From Gnetum montanum (taxonomy: Eukaryota > Streptophyta > Gnetopsida > Gnetales > Gnetaceae): a stretch of DNA of 64,000 bases. The stretch's first letter is position 1. Each line of letters opens with the position of its first letter. The position numbers and the translations under genes are program-made. The stretch spans positions 841,241-905,240 of the forward strand of contig MNCI01034785.1 of the NCBI GenBank assembly GCA_015680685.1, given 5' to 3'. Below are positions 46,527-61,473 of this stretch, piece after piece. A model generated the notes under the pieces. The model was given only the letters and a program-made list of their open reading frames with translations, had not been told where the DNA came from and ran no database searches.

Positions 46527-47843
46527 CAATGGAAAATTTTAGCACTAGAAAACTAAAAGATTTTGTAAAAAATAGTTTAACCCATGGATCCATGGGCCTC
46601 AAAAAGGATCAAAAGCACCCTAGGCAATCTTGCTAATCACCCAAGGACTTGGAAATTCTATTACCAAATCCATTTAAATGCATGTAAAAAAACATGATAA
46701 AAGTTTGTAACAAAAGATTATAACATTGAATACAAGAATAAATGAAAGAAGAGAATAATAAATCACATAGGAATAGTGATGAATCTTATTTTAAATAATA
46801 AATGTTAACAAGTATGAGAATGAGGGGTTTTGGAGTATAGATTAAGGCTTAAAAGCCTAAGAAAATTAATATATATGTTGAAATCTGTTATAGCTAGTAG
46901 AGTATGTCCTACGTAAAACTTACAATTTTGTCCCAACTTGACTGGAAACTCTCCCAATCAGTATTGTTTGATGTTACATATATGTTTCTAAAATCCACTA
47001 CCAAAGCTCTGGTAAGTGATTTCTATGAAAATTTCCTTCCAAAAGTCCTAAATGTTATCTCAAATCTAGTATTTATATATTTTGGATCTATCATGCTCAC
47101 ATCCTTTACAATTTTGAGCATTATGAATGGGTTCCTGGTGAAAGTGTAGCATTTAGATTGAAGGCCCAAGTCTCACATGTTGGTCATTATGTGAGACTAC
47201 ACTATTTATCATGTGGAGATGCCTACATTCCAAACGTTAACCTCACATATTGCTCATCATGTGGGGCTACATCACCCATCATGTGGAGCTACCTAGGTCT
47301 CACATGCTAGCCATCATGTGGAGGTACATCAACCATTATATAAAGTTTCCTAAGTTCCACATGCTGACCTCACACTCTATCCATTGTGTGGAGTTGTATC
47401 ACCCATCATGTGGAGCTGCACAAGTTCCAAACACTAACCTCACATACCACCCATTGTATGGGGCTGAGATGTCCATCATTTGAGGTAAAATTGTCCAATT
47501 TTCATAGCCTATGTAGCCTCTTTATATTCCACAAGTTGGCATACATAGAACTTGCAACTTGTGGAGCATTCTTTACCCTTACACAAGCTAGATTACATGA
47601 CACTTATGGACTATGAGGCATTTTTTGATCTTCATGAGTCGAGATGCATGGGATTTGTAGTTGTGGGCTGCAAATCTCATTTTTACACTGAGAAATTTCT
47701 TGGAACTATTAGTACAAGGTCACAATATAGGATCTTTGTGAAAATAGGGTACTTGTATCTACCTTTATTTTTACAAAATTACAATGAAAATTTGACCTAC
47801 AAGCCTTTACATCACAACATGAAGTTTTCCTTAAGGTGTTTCA
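46527..47843 (-). repeat. 3' LTR of D1
   Basis: Aligns with 54677-55998 along its length. The inner edge is at TTTCA (47843). It carries tandem repeats at about 47160-47480 with 'catcatgtggagctac' and 'ctcacatgctgacc' words in units of roughly 50-80 bp. Confidence 0.88.
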
Positions 47844-49339
<1,496 letters not shown>

Positions 49340-50600
49340 TAAGATAGGAATGGTTGATTAGGTTGGCCAATTCATTTCCATCTAAGTCCTCCAATCTAAA
49401 TTCTCTATTGTCATAGGCTTTGGTAACTTGGAAATGCCTTTCCTAGTTGAATGAGAATTTGTGTACTAGTTCATAGACAACCTTGAGGATAAGGTCTTCT
49501 TCCTTGAATTTGCACCTGTTAGGATCATGTTGGTATTATTTTTTCTAACTTTCTTGATATCTTTCAATGTTTACAAGCATGTGTATCCATTATTCCTTTA
49601 CCAAGTTGAGATCAATGGTACACAACTCCTTATTCTATTCATCATTAATGAAGTTAGACAAAGCTACCCTTATAGATGGAACTACAAGTCAAGAGGGAAA
49701 ATAGCTTTAGATCCATAAACCAAGATATATGATGTAGCTCTGGTTGTAGTCCTAAATATAGTCCTATATGACCAAAGTGTGAACAATAGTTGTTTGTGCC
49801 ATCTATGTTTATTAATTACTTAGCATCCTCTTTATAAGGTTTATAATGACTTTATTTCAAGCTTCAGCATGGCCATTGACTTGAGGAGAATAGGGTGATG
49901 AGAAGGAATATTTATTGTTCAACTATCCAAAAAAGGCTTGCACTTTTTAGCTACTAAATTAAGGTCCATTGTCTATGATGATGATTAATGGTAGGATAAA
50001 ATGGAATATAATGTTATTTAAGATGAATTTGCAAACTTTTTGTGATGTTATTTTCCTTAGAGCGGTGACTTTAACCCATTTGGTGAAACATTCAATTACA
50101 ATGATGATGAAACTATGCTTTGTAAAGGATTTCAGTGGTATAGGTTCAACTATGTCTATTGCCCAGCATTGAAATGGCCATGTGATCTGAGTGGCATGCA
50201 ATTTGGTTGGAGATATGTGTATTAGGTTACTATAGCATTGACATATATTGCAAGTCTTACCTTTTTTTAGGCAATCATTTTCCACATAGGGTTAATAGTA
50301 TCCTAAATGTCTAATCTTTGAGCCCATGGCTCTAGGTCCTATATGACCTTTGCATGTACCTTCATTTACTTGTTCTAGGATTGTGTGAGCTTCTATTCTA
50401 CCCATGCATACCCATAGTATGCCATTGTAGAATTTTTTACATAACGTGATATCAACCACAATTATGTACTATTTTGATCATTTGTGTATTACATCTTTTT
50501 GGGGGACAATTAGGTTTTGTAGAGGTTCATCATGAATTAAATAAAACTTGATATAATTATACCACTCTTGTTGAGAAGCATTTTCAACGATGGCTATAGA
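49340..50600 (-). pseudogene. int: Integrase of D1
   Basis: Minus strand. The zinc-binding end reads KGKTCNICQCYSNLIHI at about 50215-50265, with both cysteines kept. The core has ITWPFQCWAIDIVEPI, so the first Asp is present (IDIVEP for D-x-x-G-P), and IIIDNGP, so the second Asp is present. The core is better kept than in element 1. The frame breaks at about 49958, and the C-terminal part (49340-49760) is fragmented. Confidence 0.8.
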
Positions 50601-51420
50601 GGTGCCTTAAGTGGCTTGTGTGATGGGAAGAGCACAATTCTCCATTAGGAAAGGAATCTTACTAAACACATCAGTCACGATACTTAGGGCCAAGGTTGCA
50701 ATAGCATTGACTAGTATGTTTTCACCTTGAGGAATGTGTTGAATACCCATGTCGATGAATTGTGAAATAAGTGTCTTAGAAAATTGCAATACAACTATAA
50801 ATGCTTAGCCTTGCATGTGTCAACCTTAGTTACTTGGTTAGTTACTAGTTGTGAATCATCCTTTATCATTAAGCATTTAATCCCATGATCATGAACTACC
50901 ATCATCCCTATCATTAATCCTTCATACTCTACCACATTATTAGTGCATGGAAATTGGAAGAAATAGGAAAAATATTGCATCTCACCAAAGGGTAGTATCA
51001 TGACAATGGTGATACTAGCTTCCTGAGTAGTTGAAGCATCATCAAAGTATATGATTGCCTCGTATCCCTCGATACTTTACTAATAATGTTAACATTCTCA
51101 TCATGGAACTCAAGGTCAATGTTTACATTATCCTTAATTGAGGAAGCCATTAGTTTTGTAGCTATAGCTTGTCCCTTAGTTCAGGCTTGTGGATGTATGT
51201 AGGTTGAACTTAGTTTTCATGGACTTCCATCAAGCTATGTGGCTACTCTTGTAGTTATTAGGTGTTATGGCTCTCAATACATTATCTTTACATAAAACAT
51301 TGACTTGGATCCTAAAAATATAGTGTCTCCACTTTTTTAAGGAAAATACCAAGGCTATATAATGCTTTTCAACCTATATATACCAAGGCTCATAGTGCAT
51401 GACTTACATAGTAAATGGGT
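50601..51420 (-). pseudogene. RNase H pair of D1
   Basis: The archaeal-type RNase H at about 50795-51060 has FPCTNNVVEYEGLMIGM and IKDDSQLVTNQVTKV; the DGA motif is at about 51045. The linker to integrase has MGIQHIPQGENILVNAIATL. The first RNase H (51230-51420) is degraded. Confidence 0.75.
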
Positions 51421-52800
51421 AGTTCTACCCCATCATGTTGTTTTTGATAGAGTGATGAGGCTATAGATGTGTCATAGATTGTGAGGTAGATGTAAAATGG
51501 TTTATCTTTCTGAGGTGAGTATACAATAGGTAGTTAGGCCAAATCTTATTTGATGTTATTGAAGGCTTCTTAGCATTGAACAATCCACTCATAATGGACT
51601 CCTTTCTTAAGCAAGTGCTACATGGGTTTTAACTTATCTATAATCCTTTAGATGAACCTATGTATAAATTAAAATCTACCTTGTAGATCTTTTAGCTCTT
51701 TAAGATTACTAGGCAATGCTAAGTTGGCTATGGCCTTAACTTTATTGGGATTGACACGTATACCTGCCTCATACACTATAAAACTAAGTATTTTACTTGT
51801 TTTGACATCAAATATGAACTTTTTAGAATTAAGCCTAAGCTTGTACTTGAGGCATCATTGGAGCACTAAATCAAGGTCACATGCATGGTCATTGGCCACC
51901 TTGTATTTGACCACTATATCATCAACATAATCATTTAGTAAACCTAGCATGTAATCACTAAATATGTATGTCATGGTCCTTTGATAGGTTGCACCCATAT
52001 TCTTTAGAGCAAATGACATCATAGTATAACAAAAGGTTCCCCAAGGAGATATGAACACCATGTAAAGCTGATGCTCTGGGTTAATCCTCACTTGGTTGTA
52101 TCTAAGGAATCCATTCACAAGGGATAGTAAGGCATGACCAGCCATAGTATTGATAAGTTAATCAATGCTAGGCAAAGGAAAACCATCTTTAATAGTTGCC
52201 TTATTAGCATCCCAAAAATCAATACATATGCATATTCTCCTATTTTTATTTGGAACTACCACCATGTTGGATACCCAATTAGTGTAATCAATGACTCATA
52301 TAAAACTAGCTTGGTACAACTTCGTGATCCCGTCACAAACTACCAAGGCTAGATCAAATATTATTTTGCATATGTTTTGTTTGATAGGGTTGATATTAGG
52401 GTTGAGTATGATATTATGTTGCACTAAACACAGTTCAAGTCCTAGAATATCATAATATGAGAAAGGGAAGGATTTAATATTATTTTGAAGGACCTTAGTA
52501 ATGTCTTGGACCATTTGGGATTCTAATGAGGAACATAGTTTTAGCATTTTTTTCCTCATCATTGTGGGTTGCAACTAGGATTTCCATTAGAGGGTCTCTA
52601 TGATGTCTCCTCCCTCTAAGTCAAGGGCTTTAACTACATATTTATGCCACTTGAGGGGTTTCTATATCAAGGGCATGTAGTTAATAAGACTTCTAGGCTC
52701 AAGATCTAGGCATTCCAAGTTGATGGAGCATTTTACATTCCATTGGGATCCATTTAGGTTCAAGGATACGTCAAACAAGTTATCTAGGAAACATTGGCAC
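51421..52800 (-). pseudogene. Reverse transcriptase of D1
   Basis: Minus strand. LVNGFLRYNQVRINPEH, MSFALKNMGATYQRTMTYIF and the catalytic NDYVDDIVVKYK are kept (51855-52145). The N-terminal part at about 52150-52574 is broken. Upstream, at about 52800, coding jumps straight to the middle of gag. Confidence 0.82.
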
Positions 52801-53750
52801 TAATTGAGTCATCTTGGTAAAATTCCATGAATTTCACCATTTGTATGGTGCTAAGCCCAAGTTTCTTTAGTTTTTTGATGAGGCTTTGAATCAGGTGAAT
52901 ATCCTAATCCAAGCCCTAAGGCACTTTCATAGGTTGTGTAGGTTGCAAGGTTGGTTGTGCAGGTGGTGGGATGACTTAAGGTTGGAATATAGATTAAGGT
53001 ATCAAGTGATAAGGCCTATTTTTCATTACTACATAAGGGTTAAAGAGGGAGAATGATGTCTATGTAGGGACTTGTGTGGTAAAAGGTGCAACAAGTATGC
53101 TAGTAGTTGGTGAAACTTAAGGTCCCAAAGAGGGACTTTCTATCATAGTGAATGGAAAAGGCATAGAAGGTACACTGTGGGATAGCCATGTCACATGGGG
53201 TTAGATGGAAAATGGAAGAGGTGTGAATATGAAGGAGACTTGGGAGACCAGCTATGAAGTTCACTCAAAGGAGGAGATAGGTGTTACTTGCATGTTATAT
53301 AAGGGATTAATAATAAAGTCAAGCATAATAATAGTATTCTTCAAACTCCTCTTGATCATCTTGTTCACGTTCTAGGATAAACTCTTCACTTGCTACCACT
53401 TCTTCTTCATCATCTAATAGGTGAGATAACATGTGGATATAAACTTTAAAAAGCTCTATCTTATCGTATGAGGAGGGAATATATTCCTTCCCACTCTTTT
53501 AAATGATCTCAAATTCATGCTTAAAGTCAAAATCTTTGTGTGGGATGCAGAGGCTAGCCTAAATATTCACACATATGTAGTTATAATAATCTAGAGTAAC
53601 TATGACATGCATTGGATCATGTCCTAGGCATCTAAGGGATTGCTTATGTTCCATTGTAGTAGGATTCTTAGGATCGTAAATACAAGTGGACTACTAGTTA
53701 GCACTCATATCGATAACATGGTGAGGGAGGAAAGTGGAGGTAAAAGACAT
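52801..53750 (-). pseudogene. gag: N-terminal gag of D1
   Basis: The start ATG is at 53750 (MSF...), matching the E gag start at 58466. The N-terminal segment with the region equivalent to TPEQYNFICVKIQ of element 1 lies at about 53480-53600. The gag core and nucleocapsid are missing after about 52801. Confidence 0.6.
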
Positions 53751-54640
53751 AAAATATAATGGACCAATTAATTTGCCAAGGTATTAAGGGTTCTTTAAGA
53801 TTTTAGCATTCTACATGATGGATTTTCAACCTATACAATGGGTTTTTAGCCCACATGATGGGATTTCAAGAAAATCCAATGTGGATAACAAAGTTACAAA
53901 TGAAGATGGATGGAAGGCTGCACAATGGATTTTCCATCCACACAATGGGTTTTCAGCCCACACGATGGATTTTTAACCCATGATGGCCTCTCGAGAAAAT
54001 CCAAGCCAAATGTCAAAGTTGCAAATGAAGGTGAATCAAGGGCCACACAATAGATTTTCTATCCACATGATGGATTTTTCACCCACACAATAGATTTTTA
54101 GCCCACACAATGGATTTTTAGCCCACATGATGGGCTTTTTGGAAAACCAAAAATGGACTTCAATGCTACAAACGAAGGTGAACACAAGGCCACATGATGG
54201 ATTTTCCATCAACATAATTGGTTTTAGTCCACATGATGGATTTTCATCCCACATGATGGATTTTTATCCCACACGATGTGCTTTCAAGAAAACCAAAAAT
54301 GGACTTTGACATTGCAAACAAAGATGAACACAAACCCACATGATGGGTTTTCCACCCACATAATGGATTTTCAGCCCACATGATGGGCTTTCAAGAAAAT
54401 CCAAGGTAGACTTTAAAGTTGCAAATGAAGGTGAACAAAGGGCCACATGATGGATTTTCAACCCACATGATGGGATTTTCTATCCACATGATGGATTTTC
54501 AACCCACACGATGGGTTTTTGGCCAACACAATGAGCTTTCAAGGAAATCCAAAATGGACTTCTATTGGACAAGGTAATTTTGCAGGTTGAAGAATAACAC
54601 TGGTAGAGGATGTTCACAATGGATTTTAGTGAATAAGTTG
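53751..54640 (-). repeat. Higher-order tandem repeat filling the D1 leader
   Basis: The basic unit, about 20 bases, reads like CCCACATGATGGATTTTC on the plus strand and recurs roughly 25-30 times. Groups of three to five units are separated by a longer segment with 'caagaaaatccaa..tggacttt' and 'ttgcaaatgaaggtgaac', giving a second-order period of about 110-150 bases repeated about five times (near 53870, 53985, 54135, 54285, 54395). It lies between PBS and gag. Confidence 0.9.
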
Positions 54641-54647
54641 AGTGGAC

Positions 54648-54667
54648 GTCCTCCTTCTAATGCTAAG
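54648..54667 (-). promoter_or_regulatory. Primer binding site of D1
   Basis: The minus strand reads TTAGCATTAGAAGGAGGAC, a diverged form of the element 1 site, 10 bases from the LTR edge if the LTR starts at 54677. Confidence 0.7.
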
Positions 54668-54676
54668 AAATTATAG

Positions 54677-55998
54677 TGATGAAAACTTTCAACACTAGAA
54701 AACCAAAAGATTTTGTAGGAAATAGTTTAACTCATGAATCTATGAACCTAAAAAGGGTCTAGAGCATATTCGACAATCTTGCTAATCATCTAGGAACTTG
54801 GAAAGTCTATTACCAAATTTTTTTAATGCAAGTAAAAAGACATGGTAAAATTTCATAAAACAATATTACAATAATTAATTTGAGAATAAATGAAATAAGA
54901 GAATAATAGGCCAAATAGGAACATTAATTAATCTTATTTTAAAGAATAAATGTTAACAAGCATGAGAATGAGGGATTTGGAAGTACATATCAAGGCTTAA
55001 AAGCCTAAGAAAATCAATATATTTGCTGAAATCTAGTGCAACTAGTAGATTGTGTCCTATATGGAACCTACACTTTTCTTCCAACTTAACCTGCACCTCT
55101 TCAAATCAACACTATATGGTGTTGTCAATATGTTACTAAATTCTACTACTAAAGCTTTGCCAAGTGATTACTACAAAAATTTCCTTTCAAAAGTCCTAAA
55201 TGTTATCTTAGATCTAGCATTTATAGATTTTGGATCTGTAACACTCACATTTGTTACAATTTTGAGAATTACAAATGGATTCCTAATGAAAGTGCAACAT
55301 GTACACTAAAGGCTTAAGTTTTACATATTGTGCTCACATGCTGGCCATCATGTGGGACTGCATCCCCATTGTCTGAAGATACCCAAGTCCCACATGCTAA
55401 ATTCACACACTACTCATCTTGTAAAGCTACCTCACATGCTATGTATCATGTCGGGCTACATCATATAGTGTGTGAAGCTACCCAGGTCACACACAATGGC
55501 CATCATGTGGAGCTACATCACCCATTGTGTGGAGGTACCTAAGTCTTACATGCTAACCTCACACATTGCTCATTTTGTGGAGCTGCCTAGGTTCCACACA
55601 CTAACCTCACACATTGGCCATTTGAGATGCCCATCATATGAGGTAAAAATGTCAAATTTTCATAGCCTATGGAGCCCCTTTTCCACAAGCTGACATACAT
55701 AGAATTTGTAGCTTGTGGAACATTCTTTACCCTTATACAAGCTAGAGTACATGACAATTATGGCCTATGAGGAATTTTTTGACCTTCATGAGCTGAGATG
55801 CATGGGATTTGTAGCTTGTGGGCTTCAAATCTCATTTTTACATTGAGAAATCCCTTGGAACTATTGGTACAAGGCCATAATATAGGATCTTTAGGAAAAT
55901 AGGACAATTATATCTACCTTTATTTTCACCAAATTACAATGAAAATTTAGGATATGAGTCTTTACATTGCAACATGAAGTTTTCCTTGAGATATTTCA
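54677..55998 (-). repeat. 5' LTR of D1
   Basis: TGATGAAAAC...GATATTTCA, about 1322 bp. Tandem units at about 55320-55640 ('catcatgtgg', 'ctcacatgct') match those in the other LTR but differ in number and order. Confidence 0.88.
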
Positions 55999-58466
55999 TT
56001 CTTGTTTTCTTTGCTTTTGGGCTTTGGTGTAGACTTCTTACTTTGTTTGGTAAGTGATTTCTTATTGTTGTTGGGCCGTCAAGATGTCATTGCATTAGCC
56101 ACCATGGGATGACATTTTTTGGTTGTGGTTGTTGGTTTGGTTGTAGTAGGAGGGGAAACTCTAATCACAAAAGGTTTCTTAGGAGGCATAGATGATGGTA
56201 TTCCTACAACAAAGGGGACCCTTGAAGTAGGTGAATTTGAAGGACCCCTATCGTTGCAAGGAGGTACTTGAATCACAAATGACTCCCATGTAGGTCTACA
56301 GTTATTACTTACATTGAATGCCACTATGATGTAAGGGCTATTGTTGGCCTTCAATAAATATTTTTAAACCTACACGGATTGGTTTTATGGCCTAGTTGGA
56401 TTGGAGGGATCAAGAATCATTATCTATCACCTTCTACAAGTCATCCTTCAAGGCTAGGTAGAAGTTGGAATCAGGACTTGGTAGTTAATGATAGTCGCAG
56501 AAATGGTTAAGTTTAAAGAACTTAGGTACAAGAGAGTCATCCTTCATTGTTAGAGGGGGATTATTTGCAATCTCATATAATTGATTGTGCCTCTTATATT
56601 CATTCTTTGTCACTTGTTTCTATTAAATCCTCCCACTCTTTAGTAACTGATCAAGAAGTTCAAACCATTTAAATGGTAACCTAGTGTACTTTGACTAATA
56701 TTTTCTTTCAAAATTAGGCCTTATGTTGTCTATTGTAGAGCCCTTTGATGTTAATGATTATTTTTTGGTTGTATGGGCCTTGGGTTGGCTCATTTTTAGT
56801 CCCTATGTGGTCTTTTTTTCTTTGGCCACAATGGCCACAGTTACATGATTCAACCTCCCCTTCTCCTTATCCTTCCACATGTGTTGGCTCTTATATGCCA
56901 TGTAGGCAAGGTCATGGCTAGCCTTAATAGCATCCTTTATGTTCTTGATTTGGAAGAAGCCTTAACTAAGTGTTCGTAGGTCTAGGTAGTAAAGTTTTAA
57001 CTTAATGAAGTCATTAACCATCCCCTTCAATATGGCAAGAAGATGTGTTTCAGCTATGGATTCAAGAATCTCATTGAGAAGAGCATTCCACCATTGTATG
57101 AACTTTTGCATGAGTTCAAGGAATCCTTACTTGTCCTTCATCAATTCATCAAGAGTTGTGCTGGTTTTCTGTCTATACATAAAATAATTAATGAAGTATG
57201 ATACTAAGTTCTCAAGTGAGGATATTGACCCTTGGGGTAATGCATAGTATTAGTCCAAGGATTTCCAAGTACGAGACATAGGAAAGATCTACATTATGAT
57301 GTGAGGCCAAGCCTATAAGAATAGGCACTTAGAGTGGAAGGTGGTTAGGTGAGAATTAGGATTACCATCACCATTATATTTAGTAAACTAGAGCATGGGG
57401 ATGCCTATGGGAAGAGTTCGTGGGATAGCAAGACTAATGGGATTATCTTGATAGAAATCCATGATTTTGACTACCTAAGTTGTTAAAGCTTTGAGCTTTT
57501 GTAACACTTCCCTAAGGTCCTAGATCATTTGGAATTCTTGATCTAATCCTTGGGACATCCTCACAAGTTGTTGCATTTGCACACATAGTTGTGATGTGAG
57601 TTGAGAGGTTTATGGCCTTGCGATGGGTTAGGGCATGTAGGGGAGAGGCTGAGTAATCATTGTTGTAGGTGGGCTAAACAATGGAAAAGAGGTTTGTGCT
57701 GACACTTGTGGTACAAAGGGGAAAAAAGATGTATGTGACCCTTGGATCACTTGAGTTTCCTCTATGGGATCCATTTTCATGAAAAATAAATGAGCAGTAG
57801 TTATGACCACTAGTGATGGTTGTGTAGATTGAGGTTGCTTGGTGAAAGACCTAGAAGAGATAATGAAAGTTTTTTGGAGCACTAATTATGCCTAGTGGGC
57901 CTCTACAACAAGTTTCAACCTAAAAATGGTAGGATAACCAAGAGAATAAGGTTGAAAGACCTACCCCATGGAAAAGGAAAGAGAGGTTGAGGTGGATGTA
58001 GTGGCTTGGGAAGCTAAGTATTAAAAGAGGCTCCCTAAGAAGTTTTTAAATTTGGATTCTACCTCAAACTCTTCCTACTCCACACAATGATCCTCTAAGC
58101 TTAGCTCTATTTCTTGCTCATCCATCTTGATTAAATGAGATAACATGTGTGTATGGGCATCATTTAAGGTATCTTGTCCTATGTGAAAGGAATGTACTCC
58201 TTCCTGTTATAGTCGGTTAACTCATACTCATGCTTGGATTTAGCCTCAGCATGTGGGATGAGAAAGCCTATCTAGATTTTGACATTGATAAAATTATAGT
58301 ACTTTTCATCAATAATAGAAAAATCTAGACTTTTCCCTCTTATCCTAACTAATTTCCTATGCTTATCTACAATGGGGTATTTTGGGCCATAAACCCTCAT
58401 TGTGTTTTAACTTGATGCCATGTCTATCAAATCAAGGGGTAAAACTATGGACTGGATGAAAGACAT
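55999..58466 (-). pseudogene. gag: Gag of element E, main part
   Basis: Minus strand from ATG 58466 (MSFIQS). The gag core lies at about 57000-57270, the nucleocapsid at about 56430-56520 (HFCDYH then a degenerate second half), and then a linker with SFVIQVPPCNDRG and PFVIRVSPPTTTKP (56079-56354) that matches the repeated PFVIR/PFIIC motifs of element 1. Stops throughout. It is cut by D1 at 55998. Confidence 0.8.
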
Positions 58467-59115
58467 TATCAATGATATTAATTTCTTTTTTAAAATTATT
58501 TTAACTTACTAAATACTAAAATTATGGCATGTAAAATTTTCCAAGTTGTAAAGGAATTTTGGCTAAAAACTAGTTGCAACTGCAACTGCAAGTCTAGTGC
58601 AAGTTATAGTGGTAATGTTGGAAAAACCAACTATGCTAGCTTTTCTAGGAAAATTTGCATTGGGAGACAAGCAATAAATTTCCTTTCCAAACAAAGAAAC
58701 ATTGAGGATACCCCCTACTAAAAAGTGAACTATTTTTAACAAGGTATGAATAAAACAATTGAAGGAAACCCTACTAGCCTTGGCTACAAAATTTCATAGC
58801 AGGTGTTTGGATGGATGGAGCTAAGCAATATTGGCCATTAGAACACACAAAGGTAGGTTTCAACTAATAAAAAAGGTAGTTTTTTTTGGGAACCACACTG
58901 GCTTTAGAAAATCAAGTAAATACTATGAAAATTTTGTAAACACCCAAATCACCTACTACTAATACACTAGGTATTGGTGGTAGATAAATTTGGTAGTAAT
59001 GTTGGTTTCTTGGTAGAATTTTGGCTATGAAAAATTTAAGCGTTTAGAATTGTAAAAGAAAAATATCTATTCTAAAAGGGGTAAAGTAGGATTTGATGAA
59101 GAGCTTGGGCAAATG
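58467..59115 (-). other. Leader of element E
   Basis: Non-coding, AT-rich, between PBS and gag. Unlike D1 it has no obvious tandem array, only short words such as 'aactgcaactgcaa' near 58580. Confidence 0.55.
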
Positions 59116-59133
59116 GCCTCCTTCTAACACTAG
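59116..59133 (-). promoter_or_regulatory. Primer binding site of element E
   Basis: The minus strand reads TAGTGTTAGAAGGAGGCC, the same AGAAGGAGG core as in the other three Tat-type elements. Confidence 0.65.
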
Positions 59134-59146
59134 AAAACTATAACAC

Positions 59147-60497
59147 CTAAAAAATTCAATCACTGGAAAAAAAACTAAAAATTTCAGGTGAAACTATTTT
59201 AATCCTAGATCCCAAGGACCTTTGAGAAAAAGGATCCATGGCATCCTAGATAGTCTTTTCAATCACCTAGGGACTTATAAAGTGTAAATTGGAGTAAATG
59301 ATTTGAATAAAAATGTAGACCCCAACATAAAAGAAAATGCACCAAAATGAATTGTAAATAGACTTGCACAATGAATTGTAAATAGACTTGCACAATGAAT
59401 GAACTTTATTATAATAAATGAAATATTAAAAATTATAATGTTCAAAGCTATACATAGCATATTCCTAAATGCACAAAAAGTTGATCGGATGAAGCTTGAA
59501 GCCTATTCAAGTCAACAGGGTGTATTTTGCAGTCAACTCCATGATCCAGATACTTTCCAACTCCAATCATCAAAACTCCTTGGGATTTTTAAGCTCATAT
59601 CTACAATGTTCCTCATAAGAAGGTAAAGGTGTTTTGCTTCTTTTTTTCTTTTTTTTTTGGATTTTGGCACTACACTGGGAGTCTTGAATGCCTAGTTTGT
59701 TACCAAATTACTCCAAAATATTTACAAAATTCCAAAGGTCTAAAGTGCTTCAGGTTGCAAAGGTTGTCTAGTTGAAGAAGTGTGGAATGGTGGAACCTAT
59801 CCAAAGTTTTTGAAACTAGCATTTATAGGTCTCATGGTTGCTAGTTTTTTGCTGCAAACTTCTACCATGATTACTAATAGATTGATGGTAGGCTATAGTT
59901 TTCAACATAGTTTTCCATTTCTAGAAAGTTTTGATGCACCTAACCATCAAAACCACTAAATTTCAAAAATATTAAACAAAATTTTCTAGCTATGTTGAAT
60001 TCATCCATCTACACTAGCTTCATGGAAACTACATAGGCATCTTGGAATCTACACTAAAATTAGTGGAGCAACATTGGCCTTGTTGGAAGATTAAAAAAAT
60101 TCCAACCACTCCAACACTAGCCTTGTGGCATCCACACTAGGTTTAGTGGCAACTATATTGGATTTTTCTAGGAAAATAAAAATCCAACACCATCAACATT
60201 GGGTGTAGGTATTTCCAGTGTATTTGTGGTTATGCCCCATAAAAAACCCATGAAAATGCCAAATTTGGTAGTTCCCAAAGCATTTTAAACCTTCCCAAAC
60301 CAAAATATAAACATGATATGACTTTTTCCACTTTAGTATTAAGGTTATGACAACTTATGAGGCATTTTTTTAGCTCTAAAAGTTATGGTATGTGAGATTG
60401 CAACTTAGGGGCTACAAATCTTGCATTTTACAATGAAAATCTAGCCTCAAGTATAGGGGTGAAGGTTATAGTGCTCAAAAAGATTACAACAATCATT
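59147..60497 (-). repeat. 5' LTR of element E
   Basis: Pairs with 26040-27270. The terminal dinucleotide at the PBS side is mutated, so the edge is approximate. It contains a 26-base direct duplication, 'aatgaattgtaaatagactt' and on, at about 59346-59398. The outer edge is set by where F integrase resumes. Confidence 0.72.
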
Positions 60498-61473
60498 TTC
60501 TTAGTGCTCTTTCACTTCTGTTCTTGTGACAAGTGCCAACATGATGGAGGGATGGCCACGCTAATAGAAGGACCTCAACAATGGATTCAACCACTGAAGC
60601 CTTTTAATCTTTAGGGGATTGACTTCATGGGGCCCATCAACCCCATGTCAAATGGAAAGGAATACATCATCATGGTGGTTGACATTACACCAAGTGGGCT
60701 AAAGTTGTTGTCATCACTAACTATTCATCTTCTACAGTGGCACAATTTATACAACAGAATGTTTTTAATAGGTTTGGTGTGCCACAAGCACTAATTTTCG
60801 ATAATGAAATGCACGTCACTAGTGTCTCTTTTCAAAACTCATGCAATACTTGGGGGTTGAACATAATCTAAGAATTCAATACCAACTCCAAGTCAACAAT
60901 CAGGCTAAAGTTACCAATAGAAAAATCACCAAAATATTAACATGTATAGTTAGTAAATATAGGAAGGACTCAAAAAGTAAACTCAATGATGCTCTTTGGG
61001 CTTATTGTTCAACATGAAAATTTCCTATTGGGTATTCTCCATATGAGTTAGTATATGAGAAACTCCCAACTCTTACCATCCAAAATAAGCTTTGTACATT
61101 TTCAACAACCTATCACCTTGACTTGGATCTAAGTCTAACCCAAAAAGAAAGATTGATGAAACTCAACACGCTAGAAAAAAATAAATTAGTAGCCCTATCA
61201 TTGAATGAAGAGCACAAGGAACATATCAAGCAATGTCATGACCTTAGAATAAGGAAAGTGAAATTTCAACCAAAAGATAAGGTGCTCTGCTATAACCCTG
61301 TGCATGTACCTCAACGTACGAAATTTCAAACATTATGGGAGGACCCTTACATTATACATCAAAATTTTCCATATGGGGCCAAGATAATCTACCATTTTTC
61401 CAACCCAAATAAAAGGTTATTAGTCAACATCCAACAAATTAAACCTTTCCTAGAGATAAGGACAATTGTTTAA
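60498..61473 (+). pseudogene. int: Integrase of element F, second part
   Basis: Continues the domain cut at 26039. The cysteine pair CSCDKCQHDGGMA is at about 60530-60565; then GIDFMGPI with the first catalytic Asp at about 60620; a region equivalent to VVDYITKW at about 60670; and a second-Asp region at about 60800 (IFDNEMH). One or more frameshifts follow. The C-terminal part is open at 61123-61473, with HDLRIRKVKFQPKDKVL and YIIHQNFPYGAKIIY. Confidence 0.8.
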
